64,000 nucleotides of DNA, from assembly GCA_964509195.1 (NCBI GenBank), contig CAZDWJ010000004.1:1-64000 (forward strand). Reading direction: 5' to 3'. The stretch comes from UBA4802 sp964509195. Lineage in GTDB: Bacteria; Spirochaetota; UBA4802; UB4802. This document shows, in pieces, positions 16,792-25,791 of the stretch. Positions within the stretch are counted from its first letter, which is position 1, and each line of letters begins with the position of its first letter. A model generated the notes under the pieces. The model did not search any database, had not been told where the DNA came from, and was given only the letters and a program-made list of their open reading frames with translations. The translations under genes and the position numbers were made by a program.

Positions 16792-17766
16792 ATGCAACCA
16801 TATTACAGGCCGCGGCGTATTCGCCAAAATGAATTCATCCGAAATATGTGTGCGGAAACTATCCTTGATTACAGCAAACTCATTATGCCATACTTTGTCA
16901 TTGAAGGTACGCATGTTGACCAGCCTATTGAATCAATGCCGGGTGTGCGGCGTCTTTCCATTGATAATCTGTTAAAAACGCTGGAATCTGATATTACACT
17001 TGGCGTGAAGTCTATCATACTCTTTGGGATCCCTTATGAAAAAGATGAAAAAGCCAGTGGCGCCTATGATGACAATGGAATTGTACAGAAGGCCTGCAGG
17101 GAAATAAAAAAGCATTTTGGCAATGTGCTAATTATCACTGATGTGTGCCTGTGTGAGTACACAAGCCATGGGCACTGCGGCATGGTAGTTGGTGGCACAA
17201 TAGACAATGACATCACCTTACAGCTTTTAGCAAAGACTGCAGTATCACACGCACAGGCAGGTGCTGATGTAGTGGCGCCCTCAGATATGATGGATGGACG
17301 TGTTACTGCAATTCGCCAATCACTTGACAAGGCAGGCTTTACACATACGCCCATTTTATCCTATGCGGCTAAGTATGCGTCAGCGTTTTATGGTCCATTC
17401 AGGGATGCTGCAGGCAGTACACCTCAGTTTGGCGACAGACGAAGCTACCAGATGGATTTTAGGAATGCAAGAGAAGCCCTAAAAGAAGTGTTGCTTGATA
17501 TTGAAGAAGGTGCTGATATTGTAATGGTAAAACCAGCACTTGCGTATTTAGATATTATATCCTTGGTACGACAATCAGTAGATGTGCCGGTATGTGCGTA
17601 TAATGTCAGTGGCGAATATTCAATGGTAAAGGCTGCAGTAAAATTAGGCTTTGGTGATGAAGCACGGCTTGTGCGCGAAATATTAACCGCAATTTTTAGA
17701 GCCGGTGCTGATATGGTGATATCGTACCACACCGTTGATATAGTAAAAAATAAATGGTTTGACTAG
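16792..17766 (+). CDS. hemB: Delta-aminolevulinic acid dehydratase (porphobilinogen synthase)
   Basis: It condenses two 5-aminolevulinate molecules to porphobilinogen. 324 residues. Signatures: RPRRIRQNEFIRNM near the N-terminus, ITDVCLCEYTSHGHCG (zinc-type cysteine cluster), APSDMMDGRVTAIR, and the two active-site lysines in AAKYASAFYGPFRDA (~K192) and MVKPALAYLD (~K247). The ATG at 16792 is preferred over the upstream frame start because it matches the family N-terminus, with AAAGG upstream. The zinc cysteines suggest the Zn-dependent rather than Mg-only class. Nine bases separate it from hemL. Confidence 0.96.
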   Translation: MQPYYRPRRIRQNEFIRNMCAETILDYSKLIMPYFVIEGTHVDQPIESMPGVRRLSIDNLLKTLESDITLGVKSIILFGIPYEKDEKASGAYDDNGIVQKACREIKKHFGNVLIITDVCLCEYTSHGHCGMVVGGTIDNDITLQLLAKTAVSHAQAGADVVAPSDMMDGRVTAIRQSLDKAGFTHTPILSYAAKYASAFYGPFRDAAGSTPQFGDRRSYQMDFRNAREALKEVLLDIEEGADIVMVKPALAYLDIISLVRQSVDVPVCAYNVSGEYSMVKAAVKLGFGDEARLVREILTAIFRAGADMVISYHTVDIVKNKWFD

Positions 17767-17774
17767 GGGGTTGC

Positions 17775-19067
17775 ATGGCACTCAACACATCGCGTTCAAA
17801 GGAATTATATACAAATGCGTGTACACTTCTGCCGGGTGGGGTTAATTCGCCAGTACGGGCATTCCGTTCAGTGGGCGGCCATCCGCTGTATTTTAAATTG
17901 GGGAAAGGCAGCCATATTATTGATGAAGATGGCAATGATTTTATTGATTACTGCATGTCGTGGGGGACGCTTATTTTAGGGCATGCGGACAACGATGTGG
18001 TTAAGGCCATACAGAAAGCTGCCGAAAACGGTACCAGCTTTGGTGCACCTCATGAAGGGGAGATAAGCATCGCAGAGCTGGTGGTGAAAGCATTTCCCTC
18101 AATAGAAAAGGTGCGCTTTGTCAACTCAGGCACTGAAGCAACAATGAGCGCAATACGGCTTGCTCGAGGGTTTACAGGTAAAAGTAAGATAATTAAATTT
18201 GATGGATGCTATCATGGTCATGCTGATCAGCTGCTTGTTGCTGCAGGTTCAGGCCTTGCTACTTTTGGTATGCCTGATTCAGCTGGTGTCACCAAGGAAA
18301 CTGCAAAAGACACAATAGTGATTAAATATAACGACATAGATGCTTTGCAGCAGGTACTATCGCACAACAATGATATAGCATGCTGTATAATGGAGCCTGT
18401 GTGCTGCAACTACGGGCTCATTCTTCCTGATGGTAATTATCTTGAAATGGTGCGGGAGTTGTGTACTCGGCACAATGTGCTTTTAATCTTTGATGAAGTT
18501 ATCACTGGTTTTAGGCTTGCCCGCGGTGGAGCTCAGGAGCGCTTTGGAGTGCAGGCTGATATCACTACTCTTGGCAAAATTATTGGCGGGGGATTGCCGG
18601 TAGGTGCGTATGGTGGAAAAGCTGAGATCATGGCAAAGGTTGCTCCTGATGGGCCTGTGTATCAGGCAGGGACACTTTCAGGCAATCCTATTGCTGTAGC
18701 AGCAGGTATTGCAACATTACAGAAGTTAACACCAGCTGCATATCAAAAGCTTGAAGAGTTGGGAAACTATTTAGAGGAGCAGATGAAACCGGTTGCAAAA
18801 CGTTATTCAGACAAAGTGCTGTTTGTGCGCTTTGCATCAATTTTTGCCATCTATTTCACTAAGGAAGAAAATATTACCACAGTGGATCAGGTGAAAGAAT
18901 GTAATATGCAGCAATTTGCCCAGTTTCACCGTTTGATGCTTGAAAGAGGCGTGTACCTTTCACCATCTGGGTATGAGGTTGGATTTTTGTCACTATCGCA
19001 TTCTAAAGATGATATAGATAAAACTGTTAGTGCTATTGATGAATCACTGGCAATTGTATTAGGTTAA
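17775..19067 (+). CDS. hemL: Glutamate-1-semialdehyde 2,1-aminomutase
   Basis: This PLP enzyme makes 5-aminolevulinate from glutamate-1-semialdehyde in the C5 pathway; 430 residues, normal length. Motifs: LLPGGVNSPVRAFRSVGG at the start, FVNSGTEATMSAIRLARG, KFDGCYHGHAD, IFDEVITGFR, and the PLP lysine in TTLGKIIGGGLPVGAYGG (~K267). AGGGGG precedes the ATG at 17775. It ends the tetrapyrrole cluster, and its last nine bases overlap the 3' end of the convergent kinase gene. Its presence implies that a glutamyl-tRNA reductase gene (hemA) exists elsewhere. Confidence 0.96.
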   Translation: MALNTSRSKELYTNACTLLPGGVNSPVRAFRSVGGHPLYFKLGKGSHIIDEDGNDFIDYCMSWGTLILGHADNDVVKAIQKAAENGTSFGAPHEGEISIAELVVKAFPSIEKVRFVNSGTEATMSAIRLARGFTGKSKIIKFDGCYHGHADQLLVAAGSGLATFGMPDSAGVTKETAKDTIVIKYNDIDALQQVLSHNNDIACCIMEPVCCNYGLILPDGNYLEMVRELCTRHNVLLIFDEVITGFRLARGGAQERFGVQADITTLGKIIGGGLPVGAYGGKAEIMAKVAPDGPVYQAGTLSGNPIAVAAGIATLQKLTPAAYQKLEELGNYLEEQMKPVAKRYSDKVLFVRFASIFAIYFTKEENITTVDQVKECNMQQFAQFHRLMLERGVYLSPSGYEVGFLSLSHSKDDIDKTVSAIDESLAIVLG

Positions 19068-20117
19068 CCGTTTATCCTGAGGCAGAGCTATTCTGAAAAT
19101 AAAAGCATTTTTTTTCTGTTCGGGAGTAATTAACCCACCATGTAGCATAATGATACGTTGAGCAATGCACAGGTTGAATGTTTCAACATTTGATCGTGTA
19201 GTATAGAATGGGTCAAAGATATAAGGAAGGTCCTCTTCAGTCAGTATATCTGTTGAAAAATTCAGGGTTATAATAAATTCATATGTACTATCATGGCAGT
19301 CCATAATAATTGGTTTTTCTTTAGAGTGTTGCGAAATAAATTCAATTATGCGTGTGAGAGCAAAGCGCAGACGATCATTATCTATATACATGTGGTAATT
19401 ATTCTCTGTTTCAATGGTCATATGGAACTCTTTGTTAAATTGTTTTGCAGCAGCAATGAATGTTGTTTTTTGTTCATTCAGAAATTTCACTATATCATAT
19501 ATAGAAAGCTGTACACGTTTAAAATCGCCCATTTCCTCAATTTGCTGGGTCAGGTAGTTTAGGCGTTCAGCGTTTTCCACTATATAATTTAGAAATTTTT
19601 TTGCTTCAGCATGGTCTATTCCTTCTTCACATTTGCGAATCAGAAAGTGAGCATAACCACCTATAGATACAAGAGGGTTGCGTACCTCGTGAGCTATTGA
19701 ATCAGCTAATTGTTTGAGTGATTCAAAGCGGTCAAAATAATTTTTACGTATCTGAGCAATAAGTTGTTGTTGTTCTTTATGCATTTTGTATAATCGAGTT
19801 GTATCCGAAATTACAAACGCTATGAGAAAAGTGTCATTATCAGTAATAGCTAACGCGTTAACTTTATAATGATAAACTTTTTTGTTATGTAAAAGATGTA
19901 TATGTTCTTTTATAGATGAGTTGTGCTGTATGTTCTTAAGAATTGATTTAATTTTATCATTTTCAAAAAATTCTGTATAGCCTTTACGTAAAAGCTTTTC
20001 ACCTTTTTCATTGTTGAAGATTACAGAATGTGTATTCTTATCATATATTATTATTGCATCGTTAACAATGTCAAAAAGGTTAATGAGTTGTGATATAGGC
20101 TTTAACATGGTATTCAT
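19059..20117 (-). CDS. PAS-containing histidine-kinase-like protein with degenerate ATPase domain
   Basis: 352 residues, no transmembrane segment. Residues ~10-115 look like a PAS domain (FDIVNDAIIIYDKNTHSVIFNNEKG). The dimerisation/phosphoacceptor helix is intact: DSIAHEVRNPLVSIGGYA with H143. In the ATPase domain the usual landmarks are missing: the N-box Asn is absent (RLRFALTRIIEFISQHSKE), there is no DxGxG G1 box, and GLGLAI is replaced by FNLCIAQRI; only the F-box FDPFYTT and the terminal GG remain. It may therefore be a pseudokinase that is phosphorylated by a partner or acts as a scaffold. No response regulator is adjacent. Confidence 0.78.
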   Translation of the reverse strand: MNTMLKPISQLINLFDIVNDAIIIYDKNTHSVIFNNEKGEKLLRKGYTEFFENDKIKSILKNIQHNSSIKEHIHLLHNKKVYHYKVNALAITDNDTFLIAFVISDTTRLYKMHKEQQQLIAQIRKNYFDRFESLKQLADSIAHEVRNPLVSIGGYAHFLIRKCEEGIDHAEAKKFLNYIVENAERLNYLTQQIEEMGDFKRVQLSIYDIVKFLNEQKTTFIAAAKQFNKEFHMTIETENNYHMYIDNDRLRFALTRIIEFISQHSKEKPIIMDCHDSTYEFIITLNFSTDILTEEDLPYIFDPFYTTRSNVETFNLCIAQRIIMLHGGLITPEQKKNAFIFRIALPQDKRLT

Positions 20118-20155
20118 TATATTAAAAAAATAAAGTCAGGTCAATTAAATTATCG

Positions 20156-21052
20156 TTATCTATCAAATCTGTATAAACCTGCTTCCTTTGCCCATAAAAT
20201 AGCCTGATCATATTCCTGAATGGTTATTCTCCTGCCTAAACTTTTATGAGTATGTGCGCGGTATTCGGGGCGGTACTGTGCCATTATATTTACGTATGTG
20301 TGAGGTGAAATGGCCGATAGCTCTTTAAATATAAGATCGCTTAGGACTATATTTTCAGGCATTACTAAATGGCGTACTAAAAGTCCTTTTTTTGCAATGC
20401 CTTTTTCAATTACAAGGTCACCAACCTGACGATGCATTTCTTTAAGTGCAGCGATAGCTCTTTGAGGATAGTCTTTTGCACCACTTAATTCCATTGCAAT
20501 TGTGGCATCCATGTATTTAAAATCAGGCATGTAGATGTCAAAAATACCATCTAAAAGTTTGAGTGTCTCAACAGAATCGTAACCGCCTGAATTGTATACT
20601 AAAGGAATATGTAAATCCCGTTCAATTGCAAAGGGAAGCGCTTCTACAATTGCAGCAATAACGTGAGTGGGGCTTACAAAATTTATGTTGTGGCATCCCT
20701 TTTGTTGCAGTCGTATCATGACCTCTGCTAACTCTTCAGGCTCAACTTCTTTTCCATTTGCTATCTGTGATATATCCCAGTTTTGGCAGAATATGCACGA
20801 TAAATTGCAATGGGCAAAAAATATTGTACCGGAGCCATATTTGCCCACCAAGCAGGATTCTTCACCAAAGTGAGCGTGGTACGAGGCAACGAAAGCTTTC
20901 ATTCCTGTACGGCACCTACCGGTAGTATAGCGCCTGTCAACTTTGCACTCATGAGGACAAAGTTGACAGTTAGTTACTACAGCCTGAAAAGCTTTTATAC
21001 GTTCACACAACTGTCCCGTTTGATATAAGTCAATGTAAGATGGATAGCTCAT
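20156..21052 (-). CDS. Radical SAM protein, PflA-like activase family
   Basis: 298 residues. An N-terminal Cys cluster (CQLCPHECKVDR) precedes the radical SAM motif CNLSCIFCQNWDIS (CxxxCxxC, binds the 4Fe-4S that cleaves SAM). IPLVYNSGGYDSVETLKLL and YMPDFKYMD are typical of the 'PflX / pyruvate-formate-lyase-activating-like' branch, whose targets are mostly unknown. It is separated by 38 bases from the kinase-like gene downstream on the same strand. No glycyl-radical enzyme gene is nearby, so a role as activase is only by family. Confidence 0.85.
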   Translation of the reverse strand: MSYPSYIDLYQTGQLCERIKAFQAVVTNCQLCPHECKVDRRYTTGRCRTGMKAFVASYHAHFGEESCLVGKYGSGTIFFAHCNLSCIFCQNWDISQIANGKEVEPEELAEVMIRLQQKGCHNINFVSPTHVIAAIVEALPFAIERDLHIPLVYNSGGYDSVETLKLLDGIFDIYMPDFKYMDATIAMELSGAKDYPQRAIAALKEMHRQVGDLVIEKGIAKKGLLVRHLVMPENIVLSDLIFKELSAISPHTYVNIMAQYRPEYRAHTHKSLGRRITIQEYDQAILWAKEAGLYRFDR

Positions 21053-21208
21053 GTCTGTTACATTTCGTTAGATATAATCAAGGTATAACTAAGACAAAAA
21101 ATAGTAAAAAAATGTAAAAAACTAAAGAAAAATTAGTCACTCTTTTTAATTTTTTTGTCATGCGGCGTTTTTATTAATGAATATCACAGTTATAACAGTG
21201 GGGCAACC

Positions 21209-22174
21209 ATGGAAAATATACACGACAAAGGCTATAAGTATTTATTTCCCAATCCATTAATGGTGAAAGAATTGTTGGAGTCATTTGTGCAAATGGATTG
21301 GATTAAAGAAATTGATTTTACACAGACAGAAACCATCGATAAAACATATGTAAATGATAACTATAAGGAATATGAAGCAGATATAATCTACAAGTTGCGT
21401 TTTAAAGATAGCGAATTATATCTGTACCTACTTATTGAATTTCAATCTACTGTTGATAAATTTATAGCATTTAGAATGCTACAGTATATTGTAGAATTAT
21501 ACAGGGAGTTGATATATAATCACAAAGTTAAGAAATTGCCTGTGGTATTTCCTATCATGCTTTATAATGGCGATAAAGTGTGGAAGGCTCCATTAACACT
21601 GGAAGATTTAATTGATATTCCTGAAGTATTACGTGAATGTTTGCCCTATATTCCTACATTTAGATATTACCCAATAATTGAAAATGAACTAAACCCTGAG
21701 ATTCTTGAACAGATGATGAATGTGATAGCTACAGTATTCTTATTAGAAACTGGTGATGAGGTAATATTTTATAAAACAATTGACAGGATTAAGGAGTTGG
21801 TACATATTTATAGAGGGAAAGGCCAATTTTTACTTATACGCACCCTATTATATTGGCTATTGCATTATTTTCAATCACATGGTATTGTAGATAATGATGA
21901 GAAGATAATTGAAAAATTTATACATACTCCTCAGGAGGCAAATTCAATGTTATCACAAACGTTGAAAAAGATAAAAGGAGATTTATTGAAAGAAGGTTTT
22001 GATAAGGGGATTCAAAAAGGAATCCAAAAAGGAATTAAGCAAGGCAGGTTGATAGGAAAGCAAGAAGAAAGAATTGCTATCGCACGCAATCTATTGAAAA
22101 GCGGAATGGATGATAAAACAATAATAAAGCTAACCAGATTAACAAAAGCTCAACTTGAAGAGCTAAAAAAATAA
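21209..22174 (+). CDS. Rpn family recombination-promoting nuclease / PD-(D/E)XK transposase-like
   Basis: About 321 residues. The N-terminus MENIHDKGYKYLFPNP and the YEADIIYKLRFKDSELYLYLLIEFQST block fit the Rpn/YhgA-like nuclease family (D...E-F-Q catalytic arrangement). The C-terminus carries a run of KGIQKGIQKGIKQGR repeats followed by a short helical tail (LTKAQLEELKK), also typical. Family members are DNase-active recombination-promoting proteins and are often multi-copy. The ATG at 21209 is preceded by GGGG. It is an isolated gene between convergent housekeeping genes, which fits a mobile lifestyle, but no terminal repeats are visible. Confidence 0.85.
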   Translation: MENIHDKGYKYLFPNPLMVKELLESFVQMDWIKEIDFTQTETIDKTYVNDNYKEYEADIIYKLRFKDSELYLYLLIEFQSTVDKFIAFRMLQYIVELYRELIYNHKVKKLPVVFPIMLYNGDKVWKAPLTLEDLIDIPEVLRECLPYIPTFRYYPIIENELNPEILEQMMNVIATVFLLETGDEVIFYKTIDRIKELVHIYRGKGQFLLIRTLLYWLLHYFQSHGIVDNDEKIIEKFIHTPQEANSMLSQTLKKIKGDLLKEGFDKGIQKGIQKGIKQGRLIGKQEERIAIARNLLKSGMDDKTIIKLTRLTKAQLEELKK

Positions 22175-22181
22175 GTAAACA

Positions 22182-23159
22182 TTACAATACTTTGATTCTT
22201 TCATCCTCATTGCGTAAAAAATATTCTTTAATCAGTGTGATAATAGTATTGACGTCACTGCATTGTCGTATTGATGAAAAAAGTTCATGTCCAAACCGTA
22301 TATTTTTATGGTAGTATGCACAAAATCGATGCGCCCTGCTTTTGTGAAGCCTTTTGGGGAGCATCTGTTGTATATTTTGTAATACCTCAATCCATATTTC
22401 TTCAATATTGAGCGATAGTGACAGCAACTCTTGCCGTAATGTAGCTTCACACTGTGCAAATATCCACGGTTTTTGTACCGCTGCTCTGCCAATCATGATG
22501 CCGTCACAATGCGTGTGCTGCAATCGCTGAAGGGCTAATGTTGGTTGGGTAATATCGCCATTTCCAATAACAGGGATTTTTGCTTCAGTAACTATCGCCT
22601 CAATTACTTCCCAGCGAGCAGTACGTGTGTAGCCCCATTTGGCTGCCCTGGGGTGAATGATGACTGCATCTACTCCTTCTCCCTCTAGCATTCTTGCAAA
22701 CTGCCGTAAAAATGGAAGATCAATATCATTGAAACCTGCACGCATCTTGACAGTAAGAAGTCCACCAACATTTTTCCTACATGTTGAAACTATGGCTTTA
22801 GCTGAATCAAAATCGCAGAGCAGGCTGGCGCCGCTGCCAGTTTTAAGGATATGCGGTGCAGAACATGCCATGTTTATGTTAATACCATCACAGCCGTATT
22901 CCTGTAAAATAGAGGCTGCATTTGCCATAACAACAGGATTGTTACCAACAAGCTGATAAAAGAAAGGAGCATCCCACTGATATCGTGTAACCAGAGGTTC
23001 ATTGTGTGGCGCCTTTGCGTTAATGGCACCACTTGATAGCATCTCTGAATACAGAACAACATGGTCAGTAAATTTTTTGACAACTTTTCGCAAAGCTGGT
23101 GTGGTAAGCTCAGCCATGGGAGCTAAATGAAATATATACTTCATTCCTTTAATGATCAT
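22182..23159 (-). CDS. dus: tRNA-dihydrouridine synthase
   Basis: This FMN-dependent enzyme reduces uridine to dihydrouridine in tRNA. 325 residues. Family signatures: IFHLAPMAELTTPALRKV (barrel strand 1), QLVGNNPVVMANAA, DGININMACSAPHI with the catalytic Cys, GSGASLLCD, TVKMRAGF, VIIHPRAAKWGYT, PVIGNGDITQP and DGIMIGRAAVQKPW. MACSAP is unusual where most members have G-C-P, but the Cys is kept. Start at 23159 is tentative (an in-frame ATG at 23144 is the alternative). It could not be assigned to DusA, B or C classes by eye. Confidence 0.92.
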   Translation of the reverse strand: MIIKGMKYIFHLAPMAELTTPALRKVVKKFTDHVVLYSEMLSSGAINAKAPHNEPLVTRYQWDAPFFYQLVGNNPVVMANAASILQEYGCDGININMACSAPHILKTGSGASLLCDFDSAKAIVSTCRKNVGGLLTVKMRAGFNDIDLPFLRQFARMLEGEGVDAVIIHPRAAKWGYTRTARWEVIEAIVTEAKIPVIGNGDITQPTLALQRLQHTHCDGIMIGRAAVQKPWIFAQCEATLRQELLSLSLNIEEIWIEVLQNIQQMLPKRLHKSRAHRFCAYYHKNIRFGHELFSSIRQCSDVNTIITLIKEYFLRNEDERIKVL

Positions 23160-23183
23160 TGTGCATTTAATTGCATGGAGATG

Positions 23184-24110
23184 TTATCTACGCCAACGTT
23201 CATCATATTTATTGACTACAAAGCCTAAAAGTACGCCTATGCACACAATTGCAAGTGAAAAAAATCCATAAGAAATGTACCACGGTAGCCCCTGCGTCAT
23301 CATAGAGTATTCTGACATGCCAAGTATACCTGCAATTAAGTTTAATGGCAGAAAAATAACATTAATCTTTGTTAGGTTTTTAATGAGAATATTCATGTTG
23401 TTGTTAACAATGCTTGCGCGAGCATCCATTAGGCCTGCAAAGACTTCGGTATAAATTTCTGCCTGCTTTTTGGCCTGTGTATGGTCAATAATAATATCAT
23501 TTAAGAAGTCAAAATTAGCCTGATGATTATTATTTTTAAGAAATGTTCGCAATTTAGCCAGCGTACTAGTATTGCTTTCTATTGCATGCATGTAGTATAT
23601 TAGCTTTTCGCTAAGGTTAAACATTTGCAGCAGATGTCTGGTTTCAATAGATTTATTAATTTTATTTTGTATTTCCTGAGATATGATTTTGATGATTTTT
23701 AAGTGTTCAGTAAAATGTTTGATTGTATGGCGCTGAAAATGAAATAAAACATCAAAAAGGCAATCCATTGAGTTGTATACTTTTTCGTGGATGTAAGCCA
23801 GTTCTTCAGGACTTATTATAAGAATAGAGTTATCCTTTATAAAAAAACCTATTGTAATAACATTTAGTGACGATAACTCATTAATTTTCATTGTTGTTGG
23901 AATTTTCCAGATTAAAACCATATAATCTTTTTCAATCTCAAATCGCGACAATTCTTCAGAATCAAGAGCTGAGTACAGAGAATGTATATCTATGCCATAG
24001 TTAAGCGCAATTGCGTTTATTTCCTCATCATCAGGATTAGAATAGAGTAAAATATTTCCATCCACTTTTTTTATAAATGAATCTTTTGTATGTTGATATC
24101 TCTCAAACAT
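23184..24110 (-). CDS. CorA-family divalent metal transporter, GMS variant
   Basis: 308 residues. A long cytoplasmic N-terminal domain is followed by a stalk helix and two C-terminal transmembrane helices (NVIFLPLNLIAGILGM and YISYGFFSLAIVCIGVLLGF). The ion-selectivity signature that is GMN in CorA Mg2+ channels reads GMSEYSMMTQG here. ATG at 24110 has a perfect AGGAGG six bases upstream, which decides the start. The basic tail NKYDERWRR is family-typical. Transport of Mg2+, Co2+, Ni2+ or Zn2+ is possible; the changed signature makes the ion uncertain. Confidence 0.85.
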   Translation of the reverse strand: MFERYQHTKDSFIKKVDGNILLYSNPDDEEINAIALNYGIDIHSLYSALDSEELSRFEIEKDYMVLIWKIPTTMKINELSSLNVITIGFFIKDNSILIISPEELAYIHEKVYNSMDCLFDVLFHFQRHTIKHFTEHLKIIKIISQEIQNKINKSIETRHLLQMFNLSEKLIYYMHAIESNTSTLAKLRTFLKNNNHQANFDFLNDIIIDHTQAKKQAEIYTEVFAGLMDARASIVNNNMNILIKNLTKINVIFLPLNLIAGILGMSEYSMMTQGLPWYISYGFFSLAIVCIGVLLGFVVNKYDERWRR

Positions 24111-24306
24111 GATGTCCTCCTGTGAAATTAAAATTCCATCTATAGTGGGCAATGCTTTTTAAAAATTATTGACGCTTTGTATAGTATACTCACAATATGC
24201 TTGTAAAATATTGTGTAAATACCAGAATATCTGTCAAATGAATTATAATTTGCATAATAGCCACTCCAATGAAGGAACAATCAACTATTAACAGTATCAT
24301 TCCTTT

Positions 24307-24831
24307 ATGAATATGAAGAAAAACATCTTTTTAACAGGTGCACCGTCGTCAGGTAAAACCACAGTAATTAAAAAAGTTATCGCTACACTACCTTATCCAA
24401 AAAATGGATTTTATACTGAAGAAGAACGAGTAGATGGCAAGCGAACAGGTTTTGTAATGTGTACGCTTGATGGCAGGAAAGGATATCTTGCACATCAGAA
24501 TATTATCTCACCATACAACATACGCAGGTATGGTGTTGATATCAACAATGTTGAAAACATAGCAGTGCCTGCAATACAGCCAATTGCAAATAATATCATA
24601 GTACTGGACGAAATAGGGAAGATGGAATGCTTTTCACATAAGTTCAAAGAGGCGGCACTTAAAGCCCTTGATAGTCCCAATATTGTTATTGGTACCATTA
24701 CATTAGGTCAAGATGAATTCATTCAAAAAATTAAGCAGCGTGATGATATTGAAATTACTGAAGTAACACCTGAAAACAGGGAAACATTGCCTGGTGAAAT
24801 TATAGAGAAGATAAAAATGTTGCTATGTTAG
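24307..24831 (+). CDS. THEP1-like nucleoside-triphosphatase
   Basis: The 174-residue P-loop NTPase has Walker A FLTGAPSSGKTTVIKK, FYTEEERVDGKRTGFVM, Walker B IIVLDEIGKMECFS, and GTITLGQDEFIQKIKQRDDIEI at the end. All match the NTPase_1 (THEP1) family, which hydrolyses NTPs and is found in archaea, thermophiles and assorted bacteria; the physiological role is unknown. An ATG two codons downstream (24313) is an alternative start. It is followed by two envelope genes after ~80 bases. Confidence 0.88.
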   Translation: MNMKKNIFLTGAPSSGKTTVIKKVIATLPYPKNGFYTEEERVDGKRTGFVMCTLDGRKGYLAHQNIISPYNIRRYGVDINNVENIAVPAIQPIANNIIVLDEIGKMECFSHKFKEAALKALDSPNIVIGTITLGQDEFIQKIKQRDDIEITEVTPENRETLPGEIIEKIKMLLC

Positions 24832-24913
24832 GAACATTATCTTTTACACATTTTACTTGACTAAAATCTGCTCATAGCACCATAACAGCATAACAGTGTG
24901 AATGAGGTTGATA

Positions 24914-25375
24914 ATGATACAACGCATACTATTATTGTTTCTTGTTCTGTGTATTGGATGCATACAGTATGTTGATGTAGGTGATGTTGAGTTTGCAGTA
25001 AAGGTAAGTTTTCAGCAAAATATGCCGGTGTTTGCCTCCACCTATACTATAACTGTGATGAATACCAGTGTAAAAAAAGTAGTGAAAAACTACACGGCAA
25101 CGGTTGCGATAGTTACTGATGATAAACGTGTACTGAAGCAAATAGCAGTGACTGTTGATATACTTTTACCAAAGCAGGTTAAGCAAATAACAATTACTCA
25201 GAATGAATCAGAAGATACAATAAAACCACTATTCAATGAACTTGAAATAGACACCGGAGAAGTAATAAAACAGCAGGAAGCAGCATTAGTGTTGCCTGAG
25301 TCAATGGTAAAGATTCAAAACGTATCATATAAAAGTGAAGATATTGTTACCTATTTACAAGAGGTTGGGAAATGA
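24914..25375 (+). CDS. Probable lipoprotein, beta-sandwich type
   Basis: About 153 residues. The start MIQRILLLFLVLCIGC has a lipobox-like CIG-C, consistent with lipid attachment at Cys16. The ATG at 24914 is chosen because GAGGT lies five bases upstream; the ATG at 24902 is alternative. The mature part alternates beta-prone segments (STYTITVMNTSVKKVVKNYT; KQITITQNESEDTI), suggesting an FxLYD- or LEA-like sandwich. The stop overlaps the start of the next gene (ATGA), so the two are co-translated. Function unknown. Confidence 0.65.
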   Translation: MIQRILLLFLVLCIGCIQYVDVGDVEFAVKVSFQQNMPVFASTYTITVMNTSVKKVVKNYTATVAIVTDDKRVLKQIAVTVDILLPKQVKQITITQNESEDTIKPLFNELEIDTGEVIKQQEAALVLPESMVKIQNVSYKSEDIVTYLQEVGK

Positions 25376-25791
25376 AGATTGATGATAGCAAAATTTATTT
25401 ATATTTTTCAATAGCTGTACTGGTGGCAGGGATTTTGTTTGGATTGCCCGGAATTTATTCACGAATGGTGACGGAACCTGCAATAGAGAATCGTATGACT
25501 CAGGATGCTGATACCAATACATTAAAACAGGCATACATTATGCTGCGCAACCCTCATATTTTTGCTGGCTATGACCGCTTTGATGAAGCAGGCATTGAGT
25601 ACATATTGAAAGAATTCGATACTCGCGTTGCCGAACAAAAAGATTTTACTGAGAATGATAAATTGTATTTAGAACTGCTGCTGCAGCGCCGACAGCAGGG
25701 AAGTGATCTTTCAATAAAGACAATGGTGTTTTTTATGCTATTGTCATTATTAGGAGCGATAGCTCTGGTGATTGAAAAATTACGACAATAA
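25372..25791 (+). CDS. Hypothetical bitopic membrane protein
   Basis: 139 residues with a hydrophobic segment at ~8-30 (YLYFSIAVLVAGILFGLPG) and another at ~115-135 (MVFFMLLSLLGAIALVIE), enclosing an ~80-residue polar domain (DADTNTLKQAYIMLRNPHIF...). With N- and C-terminal helices, the loop would be periplasmic. It is translationally coupled to the lipoprotein upstream, so the pair may form one envelope complex. Its last 12 bases overlap the convergent SufB-like gene. No family recognised. Confidence 0.65.
   Translation: MKIDDSKIYLYFSIAVLVAGILFGLPGIYSRMVTEPAIENRMTQDADTNTLKQAYIMLRNPHIFAGYDRFDEAGIEYILKEFDTRVAEQKDFTENDKLYLELLLQRRQQGSDLSIKTMVFFMLLSLLGAIALVIEKLRQ

Noticed and set aside
12724..19067. 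A defence island around the DUF4143 ATPase
   Set aside because: Its neighbours are ordinary biosynthetic genes; no nucleases, toxins or phage genes adjoin it.
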